In this document: positions 1-8,322 of the stretch, in pieces
Layout: each line of letters begins with the position of its first letter
How positions within the stretch are numbered: the first letter of the stretch is position 1
Assembly (NCBI GenBank): GCA_028561875.1
Contig: JAQQTI010000002.1
Location: forward strand, 124,001-188,000
From: Methanomassiliicoccaceae archaeon COG_1
GTDB lineage: Archaea; Thermoplasmatota; Thermoplasmata; Methanomassiliicoccales; Methanomethylophilaceae
Reading direction: 5' to 3'
Length of the DNA: 64,000 nucleotides
Made by a program: the position numbers and the translations under genes
Notes under the pieces: model-generated
Database searches by the model: none
What the model was told of the DNA's origin: nothing
Seen by the model: only the letters and a program-made list of their open reading frames with translations

Positions 1-325
1 TGTACTCCGTCTCGCCGTCGGAGGCGGTGCCGATGACCACGCGCCCGTTCGGGGTGTCGTACTCCTCCATGACATCGAGATCGCCGACGCTGCCGACCAG
101 CCAGCAGTCGGCGTAGGACGGTTTGGTGCGCACGTTCCCGGAGACGATCCTCCGGAAGTCCTCCATGAGCGTGCTCTTCGCCACCATCTCCTTCTCCTTG
201 GGGAGGCTGCTGTTCGCGCCCGGGACGAACACCGGCCTCCCCTCGGCCCCGTTCTGCCTCTCCTCCCAAATCTCGGGGGTGAGGTACCGCCTCTCCCCGC
301 GCGGCCTCCTCAACCCGGCGATCAC
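1..325 (-). CDS. probable archaeal type II/IV secretion (pilus assembly) ATPase, N-terminal part
   Basis: Partial gene that runs off the left edge. It starts with GTG overlapping the TGA of the upstream gene (GTGA), so the two are translationally coupled. The visible 108 residues are a hydrophilic N-terminal region ending in a stretch with EEYDTPNG and SDGETEY, which resembles the region before the GspE/VirB11-type ATPase core of archaeal pilus systems. No Walker motif is inside the window, so the family assignment rests on this resemblance and on the pilin-like genes nearby at 2.9-3.8 kb. It could be another large protein. Confidence 0.4.
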   Translation of the reverse strand, partial: MIAGLRRPRGERRYLTPEIWEERQNGAEGRPVFVPGANSSLPKEKEMVAKSTLMEDFRRIVSGNVRTKPSYADCWLVGSVGDLDVMEEYDTPNGRVVIGTASDGETEY

Positions 326-843
326 TCGCCCGCCCCCTTCGCGGCCGCGATGCGCGAGGCCTTCTTCCTCACCCGCTCCATGTTCGCTTCGGCGATCATC
401 AGCGCGGAGTGCGTCCTCTGCAGGCAGTTCGCGCATCCCGGCCCGTCGCCGGGCTCGGTGTACAGCCTGTCCGCCGCCGCCTTGAAGGAGGGGTCCGGGA
501 AGTCCGACCAGGCGGAGGACATCACCTTTTCCGGAGAGCGGGCGCAGGAGGCGCACCTGGGCCCTGCCGAGGCGGGGAGCATGACCCTGCTGAGCGAGGC
601 CATGTCGCAGAGTATCTCCGCCGCCGGGCCGGAGATCTCGGTATCCTTGCCGGCCTTGAGCTGTACCCTGTCCGCCGTGCCCACCCTCGACATCGAGCTG
701 GTGATGCAGCGGACGCAGGCCGGCGAGCCCGCGTCCGGATACGCCGTGCACTCGCGGCAGTAAATCATGAGTATCCCCGAGGGATCGAGTTCCGCCTTCA
801 CGGGAGGGGGTGCTCCCCCGCCGTGCGCTATCCTGAGAGACAT
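322..843 (-). CDS. hypothetical cysteine-rich protein upstream of the secretion ATPase
   Basis: 173 residues starting at ATG 843. The protein has scattered CxxC pairs (CREC, CVRC, CASC, CANC), about ten cysteines in all, suggesting zinc or Fe-S binding, and no membrane segment or signal peptide. A basic helix lies at the C-terminus (MERVRKKASRIAAAKG). It overlaps the start of the next gene by 4 nt, so it probably works with that putative secretion ATPase. I do not recognise a named family. Confidence 0.6.
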   Translation of the reverse strand: MSLRIAHGGGAPPPVKAELDPSGILMIYCRECTAYPDAGSPACVRCITSSMSRVGTADRVQLKAGKDTEISGPAAEILCDMASLSRVMLPASAGPRCASCARSPEKVMSSAWSDFPDPSFKAAADRLYTEPGDGPGCANCLQRTHSALMIAEANMERVRKKASRIAAAKGAGE

Positions 844-910
844 GAGGAGAGTATGCCGCCTGAGCGGTTATTAAGGACGGGGGGTGCAGTTAGCCTACGG
901 TTAGGGCAAA

Positions 911-920
911 GGCTTTTAAG
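911..920 (+). promoter_or_regulatory. TATA box of the U32 peptidase gene
   Basis: GGCTTTTAAG lies about 25-30 nt before ATG 943, the usual distance from an archaeal TATA box to the transcription start, which predicts a leaderless or nearly leaderless mRNA. Confidence 0.6.
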
Positions 921-942
921 CCCGCTGCATCTGGCCGCGGAC

Positions 943-2850
943 ATGGAAATCCTCTCGCCGGCAGGTTCCCCCGAAGGTTTGGTCGCCTCCGTCCTCGGGG
1001 GGTGCGACGCCGTGTACCTCGGCGGCAAGTCGTTCGGAGCGAGGGCCTTCTCGGCCAACTTCGACGACGGCCAGCTAGAGGGGGCCGTAGGCTGGTGCCA
1101 CGACCGGGGTGTGAGGGCCTACGTCACCGTGAACACCCTGGTGAAGGACTCGGAGATGGAGGACGCCGTGTCGTTCGTCAAATTCCTGGCGGACATCGGC
1201 GCGGACGGGGTGCTCGTCCAGGACCTCGGGCTGCTCAAGGCCCTGCATCCCGTCGATATAAGAAAGCACGCCTCTACGCAGATGGGGATCCACTCCGCCG
1301 AGGGGCTGGAATGGTGCGCCAGGAACGGAATATCCCGCGCGGTGCTGAACCGCGAGCTCACCTTCGACGAAGTGAAGGAGATCGCCAGCGGCTCCCCTGT
1401 GGAGACCGAGGTCTTCGTACAGGGGGCGCTGTGCTACTGCATATCCGGGGGGTGCCTGTTTTCCTCCGCCGCCGGCGGCCGGAGCGGCAACCGCGGGCAG
1501 TGCGCCCAGCCCTGCCGCAAGAGGTACCAAATGGGCGGGAGGTCGGGATACCTCATCAGCCCCGCCGACATCTACGGCGCGGGCTGGCTGAGGAAGCTGG
1601 AATCCGCGGGCGTCACGAGCGCGAAGATCGAGGGGAGGATGCGCTCGCAGGCCTACGCCTACCTCTCGGCGAAGGTCTACTCCTCGGCCAACAGAGGGTT
1701 GGACCCGGAGGAGTACGCCCGCGAGGTGGAGCTCCTAAAGACCGTGTTCAACAGGGGGTACGGCGACGGCTACCTAGCGGGCGTGGCATCCCCCGTGCAG
1801 CCCCACTACGCGGACAGCCGCGGACAGTACCTCGGCACCGTTCAGTTCAAGGGCCGGAGGTTCGACACCTCCGCCCTCGACGCGCCGGTGAACGTGCGCG
1901 ACGGCATATCGGTATACCGCGGAGACGAGAAGGCGGGCGGGTTCAAGGTATCCAGCCTCGGGAAATGCGCCGCGCCCTTCGACATCCCCGACGGGAGGTA
2001 TGACGTCTTCCGCACCTACGACCCGCGCATCGACGGGGTGAAGAACCTCGTCGGCGACGTGCCGAGGTTCGCGGGGAGCACGCCGAGGCCGCGCGCCCGC
2101 GTGCGCCTGGAAGAGGTGGAGAGGGGAAGGGTCGCGAGACCCGAGCTGTCGTTCTACGTCAGCTCCCTGAGGAACCTGGAGGCCGTCCTCCCGTACGCCG
2201 ACCGCGTGTACTTCGAGACGGGCGACTCCCTCGCCGAGGCGAGGAGGGCCTGCGACGCCGCCAACGTCGAGTGCGTCACCCTGGCCCCGCGCTTCCTCCC
2301 GCTGGGGAGGCTGGACCCGGAGGGCTACCCGCTGATGGTCAACACCGCCGGGCAGTACCTGCCGGAGGAGGGAGACCGCGTTTACGCCGGGTACTTCATG
2401 AACATGTACAACTCGCAGTTCGGGACGCAGTTCTACCAGACCACGCTGTCGGTCGAGCTCTCCGGGGACGAGATGCGCTTCATCGCCGCGCACCACCCGG
2501 GCAGGCTAGAGGCGATGGTCTTCGGTCGCACCGAGCTCATGTGCACCCGCGACCCTGCGATGCGGAGCGGGACGCTCGTCGACGAGAAGGGCTACCGCTT
2601 CCCGGTCTACAAGGACGCGAGGGGGATGTCGCACATACTGAACTCGTCGGACCTCATGCTCCTCCAGTACGTGAGGGCGATCGGTGGCATGGGGATAGAA
2701 TCGGTCGGGATCGACGTGCGGAAGCGGCCGGAACGCATCGCTTCCGCCGTGGCGAGGGCGTTCGCCGACGGAGACGTATCCGCCAGGGACGACCTGTCGA
2801 ACCTCTGCGGCGGCATGAACTACGGCGCCTATCGGCGCGGCACGGGATGA
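943..2850 (+). CDS. U32 family peptidase (RlhA/YegQ-like)
   Basis: 635 residues from ATG 943; the open frame extends further upstream, but the protein begins with the family-typical MEILSPAGSPEGL and the TATA box at 911-920 fixes the start. Residues about 130-190 carry the U32 signature (TEVFVQGALCYC, then SGGCLFSS, then a conserved Cys pair in GQCAQPCRKRY). Characterised U32 members in bacteria are collagenase-like proteases or act in 23S rRNA or tRNA hydroxylation; these cysteines are thought to bind an Fe-S cluster. The C-terminal part (after about 400) is the extra domain seen in long archaeal and clostridial members. Substrate cannot be told from sequence. Confidence 0.9.
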   Translation: MEILSPAGSPEGLVASVLGGCDAVYLGGKSFGARAFSANFDDGQLEGAVGWCHDRGVRAYVTVNTLVKDSEMEDAVSFVKFLADIGADGVLVQDLGLLKALHPVDIRKHASTQMGIHSAEGLEWCARNGISRAVLNRELTFDEVKEIASGSPVETEVFVQGALCYCISGGCLFSSAAGGRSGNRGQCAQPCRKRYQMGGRSGYLISPADIYGAGWLRKLESAGVTSAKIEGRMRSQAYAYLSAKVYSSANRGLDPEEYAREVELLKTVFNRGYGDGYLAGVASPVQPHYADSRGQYLGTVQFKGRRFDTSALDAPVNVRDGISVYRGDEKAGGFKVSSLGKCAAPFDIPDGRYDVFRTYDPRIDGVKNLVGDVPRFAGSTPRPRARVRLEEVERGRVARPELSFYVSSLRNLEAVLPYADRVYFETGDSLAEARRACDAANVECVTLAPRFLPLGRLDPEGYPLMVNTAGQYLPEEGDRVYAGYFMNMYNSQFGTQFYQTTLSVELSGDEMRFIAAHHPGRLEAMVFGRTELMCTRDPAMRSGTLVDEKGYRFPVYKDARGMSHILNSSDLMLLQYVRAIGGMGIESVGIDVRKRPERIASAVARAFADGDVSARDDLSNLCGGMNYGAYRRGTG

Positions 2851-2908
2851 ACCGCACCCCTACATGTAGTGTCCGCCCCATATAGCCGAGCGCCGCGAAT
2901 GCGTACGC

Positions 2909-3319
2909 ATGGGAATGGACAGGATAGGCGAGATCGGCTTCCTCGAGGCCATTGTCGCCACCATGGCGGTTTGCATGGTGCTCACTGCCTTCGTGGGATT
3001 CCTCGCCGCCGAGACGGTCCTGGAATCGACTGACGCGTCGGACTTCGACCGCTCGGTGACGGACGGGGTGAGGATAGAGGGCGGTGGCTACGTCGACCCG
3101 ACGATGGGCGCGGCCCTCGCCGCGATGGCGGAGAGGAACGGCTACCGCATGGCGGAGGTCAGATGCCACGCTTCGGGCGCGGAAGGGATCCGCCCCGGTC
3201 GCTGGACCACCGATCCGGATTACGACGGCAACATCGTCAGCGACAGGTACATGAGGTACGTGTCGTCCGATGACGGCAGGGTCGTACCGACGATCTTCGA
3301 GGTGATGGTGTGCACATGA
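2909..3319 (+). CDS. pilin-like secreted/membrane protein
   Basis: 136 residues. A short polar N-terminus (MGMDRIGEIGFLE) is followed by a single hydrophobic helix (about residues 12-35) and a soluble domain with two cysteines. This is the layout of archaeal type IV pilin-like proteins. A TATA-like CATATAGC at about 2880 puts the transcription start near ATG 2909. It overlaps the next pilin-like gene by 4 nt (ATGA). With the putative secretion ATPase nearby it may be a minor pilin, but no peptidase site is convincing. Confidence 0.6.
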   Translation: MGMDRIGEIGFLEAIVATMAVCMVLTAFVGFLAAETVLESTDASDFDRSVTDGVRIEGGGYVDPTMGAALAAMAERNGYRMAEVRCHASGAEGIRPGRWTTDPDYDGNIVSDRYMRYVSSDDGRVVPTIFEVMVCT

Positions 3320-3771
3320 GCAAACGCGGCGTTACCGCCGTGGTGGACGCCATGTTCTTCATCCTCCTCATCGAGATGGCGGTGACGGTGATCGCGGTGG
3401 CGAACACCGTCGGTGACGAGTCCGGCGGCGGAGACGCCTCGGAAGTGTGCGACGCGATCATGATGTCGAACATCACCCTCGCGGACTTCGGCTTCGACCC
3501 CGGCGACAAGACCGTCCACCCGGTGGCGGACATGATCGCGGCGTCGATGGTGCTCGAGGACGGGAACGCCGCGGATTACCTCTCGAAGGTGCTGCGTCAG
3601 CTGTACCCGCGGAATGGCGGGTACAGGATGACGGTCGGCCTCACCGACAGAGAGGGGGGCTCCCGCACGCTGGCCGTCGGCAACGGGAACGGAGACGCCG
3701 AGGCGGAATACAGCGGAGCGTACGCGGTGACGTTCGGCGGGAAGCTGGACGTCCGCCTGGAGCTCTACTAA
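3316..3771 (+). CDS. pilin-like protein with class III-type signal
   Basis: 151 residues from ATG 3316, which overlaps the upstream stop as ATGA; the GTG two codons earlier is less likely. The N-terminus MSKRGVTAVVDAMFF is a basic K-R-G cap followed by a hydrophobic helix, as in archaeal class III signals cut by the prepilin peptidase. The rest is a soluble, Asp/Gly-rich domain. The family is not recognised further. It is coupled to the preceding pilin-like gene and probably assembles with it. Confidence 0.6.
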   Translation: MSKRGVTAVVDAMFFILLIEMAVTVIAVANTVGDESGGGDASEVCDAIMMSNITLADFGFDPGDKTVHPVADMIAASMVLEDGNAADYLSKVLRQLYPRNGGYRMTVGLTDREGGSRTLAVGNGNGDAEAEYSGAYAVTFGGKLDVRLELY

Positions 3772-3802
3772 GGTTTTTACGGGCCCGCGCGATCCCGGGA
3801 CC

Positions 3803-5173
3803 ATGCCTTACGCGGATGTCGAAGGTGCGAGGATCCGCTACGAGAGGTCCGGTAGGGGCCAGCCTCTGGTACTGATCTCCGGACTCGCCGGGACGGCCGA
3901 GTCCTGGGCGAGGGCCGTCCCCATGCTCTCTGACAGATTTGACGTGTTGACCCTCGACAACCGCGGGTCCGGGGGGACGACCGGGACGGGGGAGTTCACC
4001 GTCCCCGTCATGGCCGACGACGTCGCCGCCCTGCTCGACGACCTCGGCATCGGCAGCGCCCACGTCCTCGGATGGTCGATGGGTTCGCACATCGCAATCT
4101 CCCTCGCCGCACGCCACCCGCACCGGGTAAGGTCCCTGGTCGTCGTGTCCTCCTACCTATTCCGCCCCGCCCGCTCGGCGTACATACTCAACGCGATGGC
4201 CGAAGGGTACCGCAAGGGCGAGTTGGGGGCGGAGACCGTCGGTCAGATGCTCAACGTCATGCTCCGCACCGAGGGTTTCTTCCAGTACGCGGAGGAGTCC
4301 GGCCGGGTCCCGCGCACCGCCGCCATCCCGCCGGCGGACGGTTTCTACCGGCAGGTGCACGAGGGCGCCGCGCACGACGCCGGCCCGGAGGCCAGGGCGC
4401 TGGACCTCCCCGTGCTATGCATCAACGGGCTGGAGGACATAATGACCCCGCCCTCCGTCTGTCGGGCGCTCGCCGACGCGATACCGGGATGCTCGAGACT
4501 GGAGGTCCCCGGCGAGGGGCACTCCATGCGCCCGGAGTCTTATATCCCTGCGGCGAAGCGCTTCATGCTCTCGCACCGATCGGAGCTCAAGGTAGTAGAC
4601 GTGGATGTCATGGTAGGCCGGGCCGTCCGTGCGGAACCCGCCGGGGATGCGCCCCGCCTCCTTGAACCCGAGCTTCTCGTAGAGCGCCCTCGCGCGGAAG
4701 TTCTCCCTCACCACGGCGTTGAATACCAGCAGCCGGTAGCCGCGCGCCCTCGCCTGCTCGATGCAGTCCCTGACGAGGAGCTCGCCGACCCCCTGCCCGC
4801 GCGCGGCGGCGTCGACGGCGTAGCTCGCGTTCGACATGTGCCCGCACCTACCTACGCCGTTCGGGTGGAGGATGTAGAGGCCGACGGCCTCGCCGTCGAT
4901 TTTGGCGATGCCGACGTGGTCCTGCCCGGCGAAGAACCCCTCCGCCCCTTCGGGCGTGAGGCCCTCCTCCTGGGGGAGGGCGTCCCCCTCCCCCACGACC
5001 TGGTTCCAGATCTCCCTCATGCGGGGAATGTCCTCCGCGGCGTACCCCGAAATGGAAATTTCGCTCACGCCAGTCCCCCCGTGCGCGCAGCCCTCGCCGC
5101 CCTGCCCTCGGCGACCTTGGATTCTATCGAGGACTTGATCTCGCGGGTGCACGGCCAGGTGTCGTCCATGTAG
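3803..5173 (+). CDS. alpha/beta hydrolase with an anomalous C-terminal read-through
   Basis: Residues 1-262 form a complete alpha/beta hydrolase: oxyanion region SGLAG (about 27-31), nucleophile elbow GWSMGS with Ser near 93, acid LEDI and His in GEGHS near 239. Family members are about 260-270 residues and should end near position 4590. Here the frame continues to 5173, and the extra 190 residues are antisense to the acetyltransferase gene on the other strand, so they are unlikely to be real. The GNAT gene shows the mirror-image defect, which points to a deletion or sequencing error at the junction. Substrate is unknown. Confidence 0.75.
   Translation: MPYADVEGARIRYERSGRGQPLVLISGLAGTAESWARAVPMLSDRFDVLTLDNRGSGGTTGTGEFTVPVMADDVAALLDDLGIGSAHVLGWSMGSHIAISLAARHPHRVRSLVVVSSYLFRPARSAYILNAMAEGYRKGELGAETVGQMLNVMLRTEGFFQYAEESGRVPRTAAIPPADGFYRQVHEGAAHDAGPEARALDLPVLCINGLEDIMTPPSVCRALADAIPGCSRLEVPGEGHSMRPESYIPAAKRFMLSHRSELKVVDVDVMVGRAVRAEPAGDAPRLLEPELLVERPRAEVLPHHGVEYQQPVAARPRLLDAVPDEELADPLPARGGVDGVARVRHVPAPTYAVRVEDVEADGLAVDFGDADVVLPGEEPLRPFGREALLLGEGVPLPHDLVPDLPHAGNVLRGVPRNGNFAHASPPVRAALAALPSATLDSIEDLISRVHGQVSSM
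4415..5068 (-). CDS. GNAT family N-acetyltransferase
   Basis: Starts at GTG 5068, overlapping the upstream TGA (GTGA), so it is coupled to the YkgJ-type gene. The acetyl-CoA loop is ARGQGVGELLV (family pattern R/Q-x-x-G-x-G/A) and the following helix and ENFRARALYEKLGFKEAG are typical GNAT motifs C-terminal to it. The domain should end at about YYLEL, near 4580; the remaining 55 residues are antisense to the hydrolase and probably not real. Substrate unknown. Confidence 0.8.
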   Translation of the reverse strand: MSEISISGYAAEDIPRMREIWNQVVGEGDALPQEEGLTPEGAEGFFAGQDHVGIAKIDGEAVGLYILHPNGVGRCGHMSNASYAVDAAARGQGVGELLVRDCIEQARARGYRLLVFNAVVRENFRARALYEKLGFKEAGRIPGGFRTDGPAYHDIHVYYLELRSVREHEALRRRDIRLRAHGVPLAGDLQSRASRYRVGERPTDGGRGHYVLQPVDA

Positions 5174-5607
5174 CCGATTAGATCCATGATGTCCGCGCCT
5201 TCGTTGGTGAGCGCGAGGTACACCCGGCTCATGAACATCGACACCATGTACGGGAAGTCGCCGCAGACCCGCGGGCGGTCCTCCCATATGGAGCATCTGC
5301 CGTCCCCGCCGAGGAAGCGGCACGGCCCCCCCTCTTCCTTGCGGAAGAGCATCCTCCCGTCGCCGGTGCGGCGGACGTACTCGGTCAGGAAGGTGTGGAT
5401 GTCGGTGCCCGCGGCGGCGGCGATGCGCTCGACCTCATCAGGCCCGACCAATATGTTCGGCTGGTGGCAGCACCGGCCACACATCTCGCAAGGGAACGCG
5501 CCCCGGTACGACGTGCATATGCCGTATGCCAGGTCGAGGTCCGCCTCCATCTCGGGGGAGATGGAGCCGAGACCCTCGAGGACGTACTTCCCGCGGTAGA
5601 CTGCCAT
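5065..5607 (-). CDS. YkgJ-type cysteine cluster (Fe/Zn-binding) protein
   Basis: 180 residues. The cysteine pattern CEMCGRCCHQP, then PCRFLGGDGRCSIWEDRPRVC matches the YkgJ family (formerly UPF0153), which binds a metal or Fe-S cluster through eight cysteines. The start ATG 5607 gives a full-length protein. It overlaps the GNAT gene by 4 nt and lies 4 nt from the small membrane protein upstream, so a three-gene unit is likely. The biochemical role of the family is not settled. Confidence 0.85.
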   Translation of the reverse strand: MAVYRGKYVLEGLGSISPEMEADLDLAYGICTSYRGAFPCEMCGRCCHQPNILVGPDEVERIAAAAGTDIHTFLTEYVRRTGDGRMLFRKEEGGPCRFLGGDGRCSIWEDRPRVCGDFPYMVSMFMSRVYLALTNEGADIMDLIGYMDDTWPCTREIKSSIESKVAEGRAARAARTGGLA

Positions 5608-5611
5608 GGTA

Positions 5612-5905
5612 TCAGGACAGCAAGCCGATGAAGCCGAACATGAACCCGAAGACGGAGAGCACGAGCGATGCGGCGCCGAGTGCGAGGAGCGTGGCCCTCT
5701 TCTCCGGGTCCCTCTTCCCGACCATGCGCATGGCGTAGCTCGAGAGCAGGAGGCCGATGACCCCGAACACGAGCGCGCAGGGGTCGCTGACGAACGCGCT
5801 GACGAACGCTACGGTGCCAACGGCCGCCGCGGCGACGCAGACGCGCAGGACGTTCAAGCCGGTCGCTTTGTGGCCGCCGGTCCCTCTGAAATCTTCCAAA
5901 TCCAT
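5612..5905 (-). CDS. small three-helix membrane protein
   Basis: 97 residues with a polar N-terminus (MDLEDFRGTGG) and three hydrophobic segments at about 18-40, 44-60 and 71-96. No family recognised. It is the first gene of a probable operon with the YkgJ and GNAT genes (4 nt gap). Confidence 0.65.
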   Translation of the reverse strand: MDLEDFRGTGGHKATGLNVLRVCVAAAAVGTVAFVSAFVSDPCALVFGVIGLLLSSYAMRMVGKRDPEKRATLLALGAASLVLSVFGFMFGFIGLLS

Positions 5906-5936
5906 GGTATCGGGCCGGTCTATCCCCCATCTAATC

Positions 5937-6536
5937 TTATATTTTCTGGAACGCCGCCTCGACGCGGACGCGCTCGCCGCCGAACCTAGTGCGCTCGGAG
6001 GCCGTCCTCACGAAGACCTCCCGGGCCGTGGGAAAGAGCGCCCTGACCTCGTCCTCCGAGAGGTAGCGGTAGAGGATGCCGCCCCTGACGTCCTCCTTCC
6101 CCCGGGAGCGGAGGTCGCCCTCGGCGAAGGAGCGGACGCAGGCCCTCCCCCCGGTTCTCAGCACCCTCACGAGCTCGGAAGCGGCCCCCGGAACGTCCTC
6201 CGCGGAGATGTGCTCCAGCACGTGGAAGGCGAGCACCGCGTCGAACGTCCCGTCGGCGAAAGGCAGACCCCTTACGTCGGCCACGACGAACGACGCCCTC
6301 CCTCCCATCCTCTCCGCGCAGGAGTCCACCGCCGCCGCGGAGAAGTCCACCGCCGTCACCCTCGCTCCGGCGTCGATCAGCGCCTTGGCGGTCTTCCCGT
6401 TCCCGCACCCCGCGTCCAGCACGGACATGCCGGGGAGGACCCCTGTCCACGACACGTCGGAGGTTCCCCTCCACGGCCTCCCGCGCGAGAGGTACAGCCG
6501 GTCCCAGGCCCCCCTCTGCCCGTCCTCAGAATCCAT
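5937..6536 (-). CDS. class I SAM-dependent methyltransferase
   Basis: 199 residues from ATG 6536. Motif I is VLDAGCGNGKTA (about 37-48), motif II/acidic loop VTAVDFS, motif post II VADVRGLPFADGTFDAVLAFHVLEH, all typical of the Methyltransf_11 fold. A TATA box (CTATAAAC at about 6551-6558) lies just upstream, giving a leaderless start. Substrate unknown. The open frame continues upstream, but that part is antisense to the PaaK gene and is ignored. Confidence 0.85.
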   Translation of the reverse strand: MDSEDGQRGAWDRLYLSRGRPWRGTSDVSWTGVLPGMSVLDAGCGNGKTAKALIDAGARVTAVDFSAAAVDSCAERMGGRASFVVADVRGLPFADGTFDAVLAFHVLEHISAEDVPGAASELVRVLRTGGRACVRSFAEGDLRSRGKEDVRGGILYRYLSEDEVRALFPTAREVFVRTASERTRFGGERVRVEAAFQKI

Positions 6537-6596
6537 CGCGTGCGCGACGTTGTTTATAGGATAAGACGTTTCTCGGTCCAAAGTCGGAGGAACTAG

Positions 6597-7895
6597 ATGT
6601 TCTGGAACCCGAGAATCGAATGCATGCCCTACGACGAGCTGAGGGAGCTCCAGTACCGCGAGCTCAAGACCCTGGTCAACAACCTGTACAGCTTCAACAG
6701 GTTCTACCACGACCGCATGAGGGAGGCCGGCGTGTCCCCGCTGGACATCAACAGCCTCGATGACGTCTCCAAGCTGCCCTTCATGTACAAGCAGGACCTG
6801 AGGGACAACTATCCGGACAGGATGTTCACCGTCCCGCGTAACGAGGTCGTCAGGTACCACGTCTCCTCGGGAACCAGCGGCAAGCCCACCCTCGTCGGCT
6901 ACACGCGGGGCGACCTCGAGTACTGGACGGAGGCCCTCGCCCGCTCGTTCACCTCCTGCGGCGTCGGCCCCGGGGACGTCGTGCAGGTCTCCTACGGCTA
7001 CGGCCTCTTCACCGGCGGCCTCGGCGCCCACTACGGTGCGGAGAAGGTCGGGGCCACCGTGCTCCCGGCGTCCACCGGCAACACGCAGAGGCAGCTCGAG
7101 ATGATGCAGGACCTCGGCGTCACCGTCATCGCCTGCACCCCGTCCTACCTCGTCCACCTCGGCACCGCCGCCCGGAAGATGGGAATAGACTGGAAGAGGG
7201 ACATGAAGCTAAGGAAGGCCCTCCTGGGTGCCGAGCCGTGGTCCGAGTCCATGAGGAACAGGCTCCAGGACACCATGGGCATAAGGTGCTACGACCTCTA
7301 CGGGACGTCCGAACAGGCCGGCCCGATGTTCACCGAGTGCGAGTGCCAGAGGGGGGCGCACGTCTGCGGGGACATAATGCTCGTGGAGATCCTCGACCGC
7401 GACACCGGCGAGGCCGTCGAGCCCGGCAACGAGGGCGAGATGGTCGTCACCATGCTCAAGAAGGAGGCCATGCCCATGATCCGCTACCGCATGAGGGACC
7501 TCACCACGCTCGACGTGGACCCCTGCGAGTGCGGCCGGACCTCGCCGAGGATCGGCCGGATTACCGGCCGGACGGACGACATGCTGATCATCAGGGGCAT
7601 AAACGTGTTCCCCTCGCAGATCGAGTACACCCTCATGCGCGTCCCGCAGGTGGGTGACCAGTGGATGATCTACGTCACGAGGGAGGACGACCTGGACAGG
7701 ATGAAGGTCCAGGTCGAGATCAGGCCCGAGGCCTTCAGCGACAAGGTGGAGGACATGAACGCCCTCCGCGCCCGCATCGAGGCGGAACTGAAAAGGCATC
7801 TCAACGTCGCCGTGGAGGTGGAGCTCAAGGCCCCGGGGGAGCTCCCCCGCTTCGACGGCAAAACGAAGAGGGTCTTGGACACAAGGGTGATGTGA
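6597..7895 (+). CDS. phenylacetate/aryl-CoA ligase (PaaK family), copy 1
   Basis: 432 residues. The AMP-binding P-loop is SSGTSGKPTLVGYT (about 91-104); the core motif DLYGTSEQ and hinge IGRITGRTDDMLIIRG with the C-terminal FPSQIE follow the PaaK family. CECGRTSPR may hold a structural metal as in other archaeal homologues. An SD-like GGAGG precedes the start. The ACT-domain gene follows after 1 nt and then the aSelBL gene without gap. In methanogens such ligases with ACT partners activate aryl acetates (indoleacetate or phenylacetate) for indolepyruvate/phenylpyruvate oxidoreductase-linked amino acid synthesis; the exact acid is inferred. Confidence 0.85.
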   Translation: MFWNPRIECMPYDELRELQYRELKTLVNNLYSFNRFYHDRMREAGVSPLDINSLDDVSKLPFMYKQDLRDNYPDRMFTVPRNEVVRYHVSSGTSGKPTLVGYTRGDLEYWTEALARSFTSCGVGPGDVVQVSYGYGLFTGGLGAHYGAEKVGATVLPASTGNTQRQLEMMQDLGVTVIACTPSYLVHLGTAARKMGIDWKRDMKLRKALLGAEPWSESMRNRLQDTMGIRCYDLYGTSEQAGPMFTECECQRGAHVCGDIMLVEILDRDTGEAVEPGNEGEMVVTMLKKEAMPMIRYRMRDLTTLDVDPCECGRTSPRIGRITGRTDDMLIIRGINVFPSQIEYTLMRVPQVGDQWMIYVTREDDLDRMKVQVEIRPEAFSDKVEDMNALRARIEAELKRHLNVAVEVELKAPGELPRFDGKTKRVLDTRVM

Positions 7896-7896
7896 A

Positions 7897-8322
7897 ATGG
7901 CAGACAAGATACTGATCCAGCTTTCGATTTTCGTGAACAACACGCCCGGCCGCCTGGCCGCCGTGGCGAAGACCCTCCGGGATTGCGGCATCAACATGAA
8001 GGCCTGCAACCTCGCGGAGTCCACGGAGTTCGGCATCCTCCGCGCCATCGTGGACGATCCCGACGCGGCGGCGGCGAAGCTCGCCGGGAAGGGCATCATC
8101 GCCAGGAAGACGGAGATCGTCGGCGTGAAGATCGGGGACGTCCCCGGCTCCCTCTACGAGCCGGCCCACGTCCTCGGCGAGGCGGGCATCAACATCGAAT
8201 ACGGCTACGCCTTCACGGGCAAGGAGGTGGAGGGGCTCCTCATCAGGGTCGACGACCCGCGGAAGGCCATCGAGGCCTTCGAGAGGGCCGGGCTCGAGGT
8301 CATCGACAGGTCGGAGATCTGA
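7897..8322 (+). CDS. tandem ACT-domain protein
   Basis: 141 residues forming two ACT modules: NTPGRLAAVAKTLRDCGINMKA (about 14-35) and VPGSLYEPAHVLGEAGINIEYGYAF (about 84-108). ACT tandems bind amino acids and are common partners of archaeal PaaK-type ligases, where they are thought to sense aromatic amino acids. The tight spacing (1 nt after the ligase, 0 nt before the next gene) indicates one operon. Confidence 0.85.
   Translation: MADKILIQLSIFVNNTPGRLAAVAKTLRDCGINMKACNLAESTEFGILRAIVDDPDAAAAKLAGKGIIARKTEIVGVKIGDVPGSLYEPAHVLGEAGINIEYGYAFTGKEVEGLLIRVDDPRKAIEAFERAGLEVIDRSEI

Noticed and set aside
4600-5173. Long plus-strand extension of the hydrolase as an extra domain
   Set aside because: It is antisense to a well-formed GNAT gene, has no recognisable fold and exceeds the family length by 190 residues.
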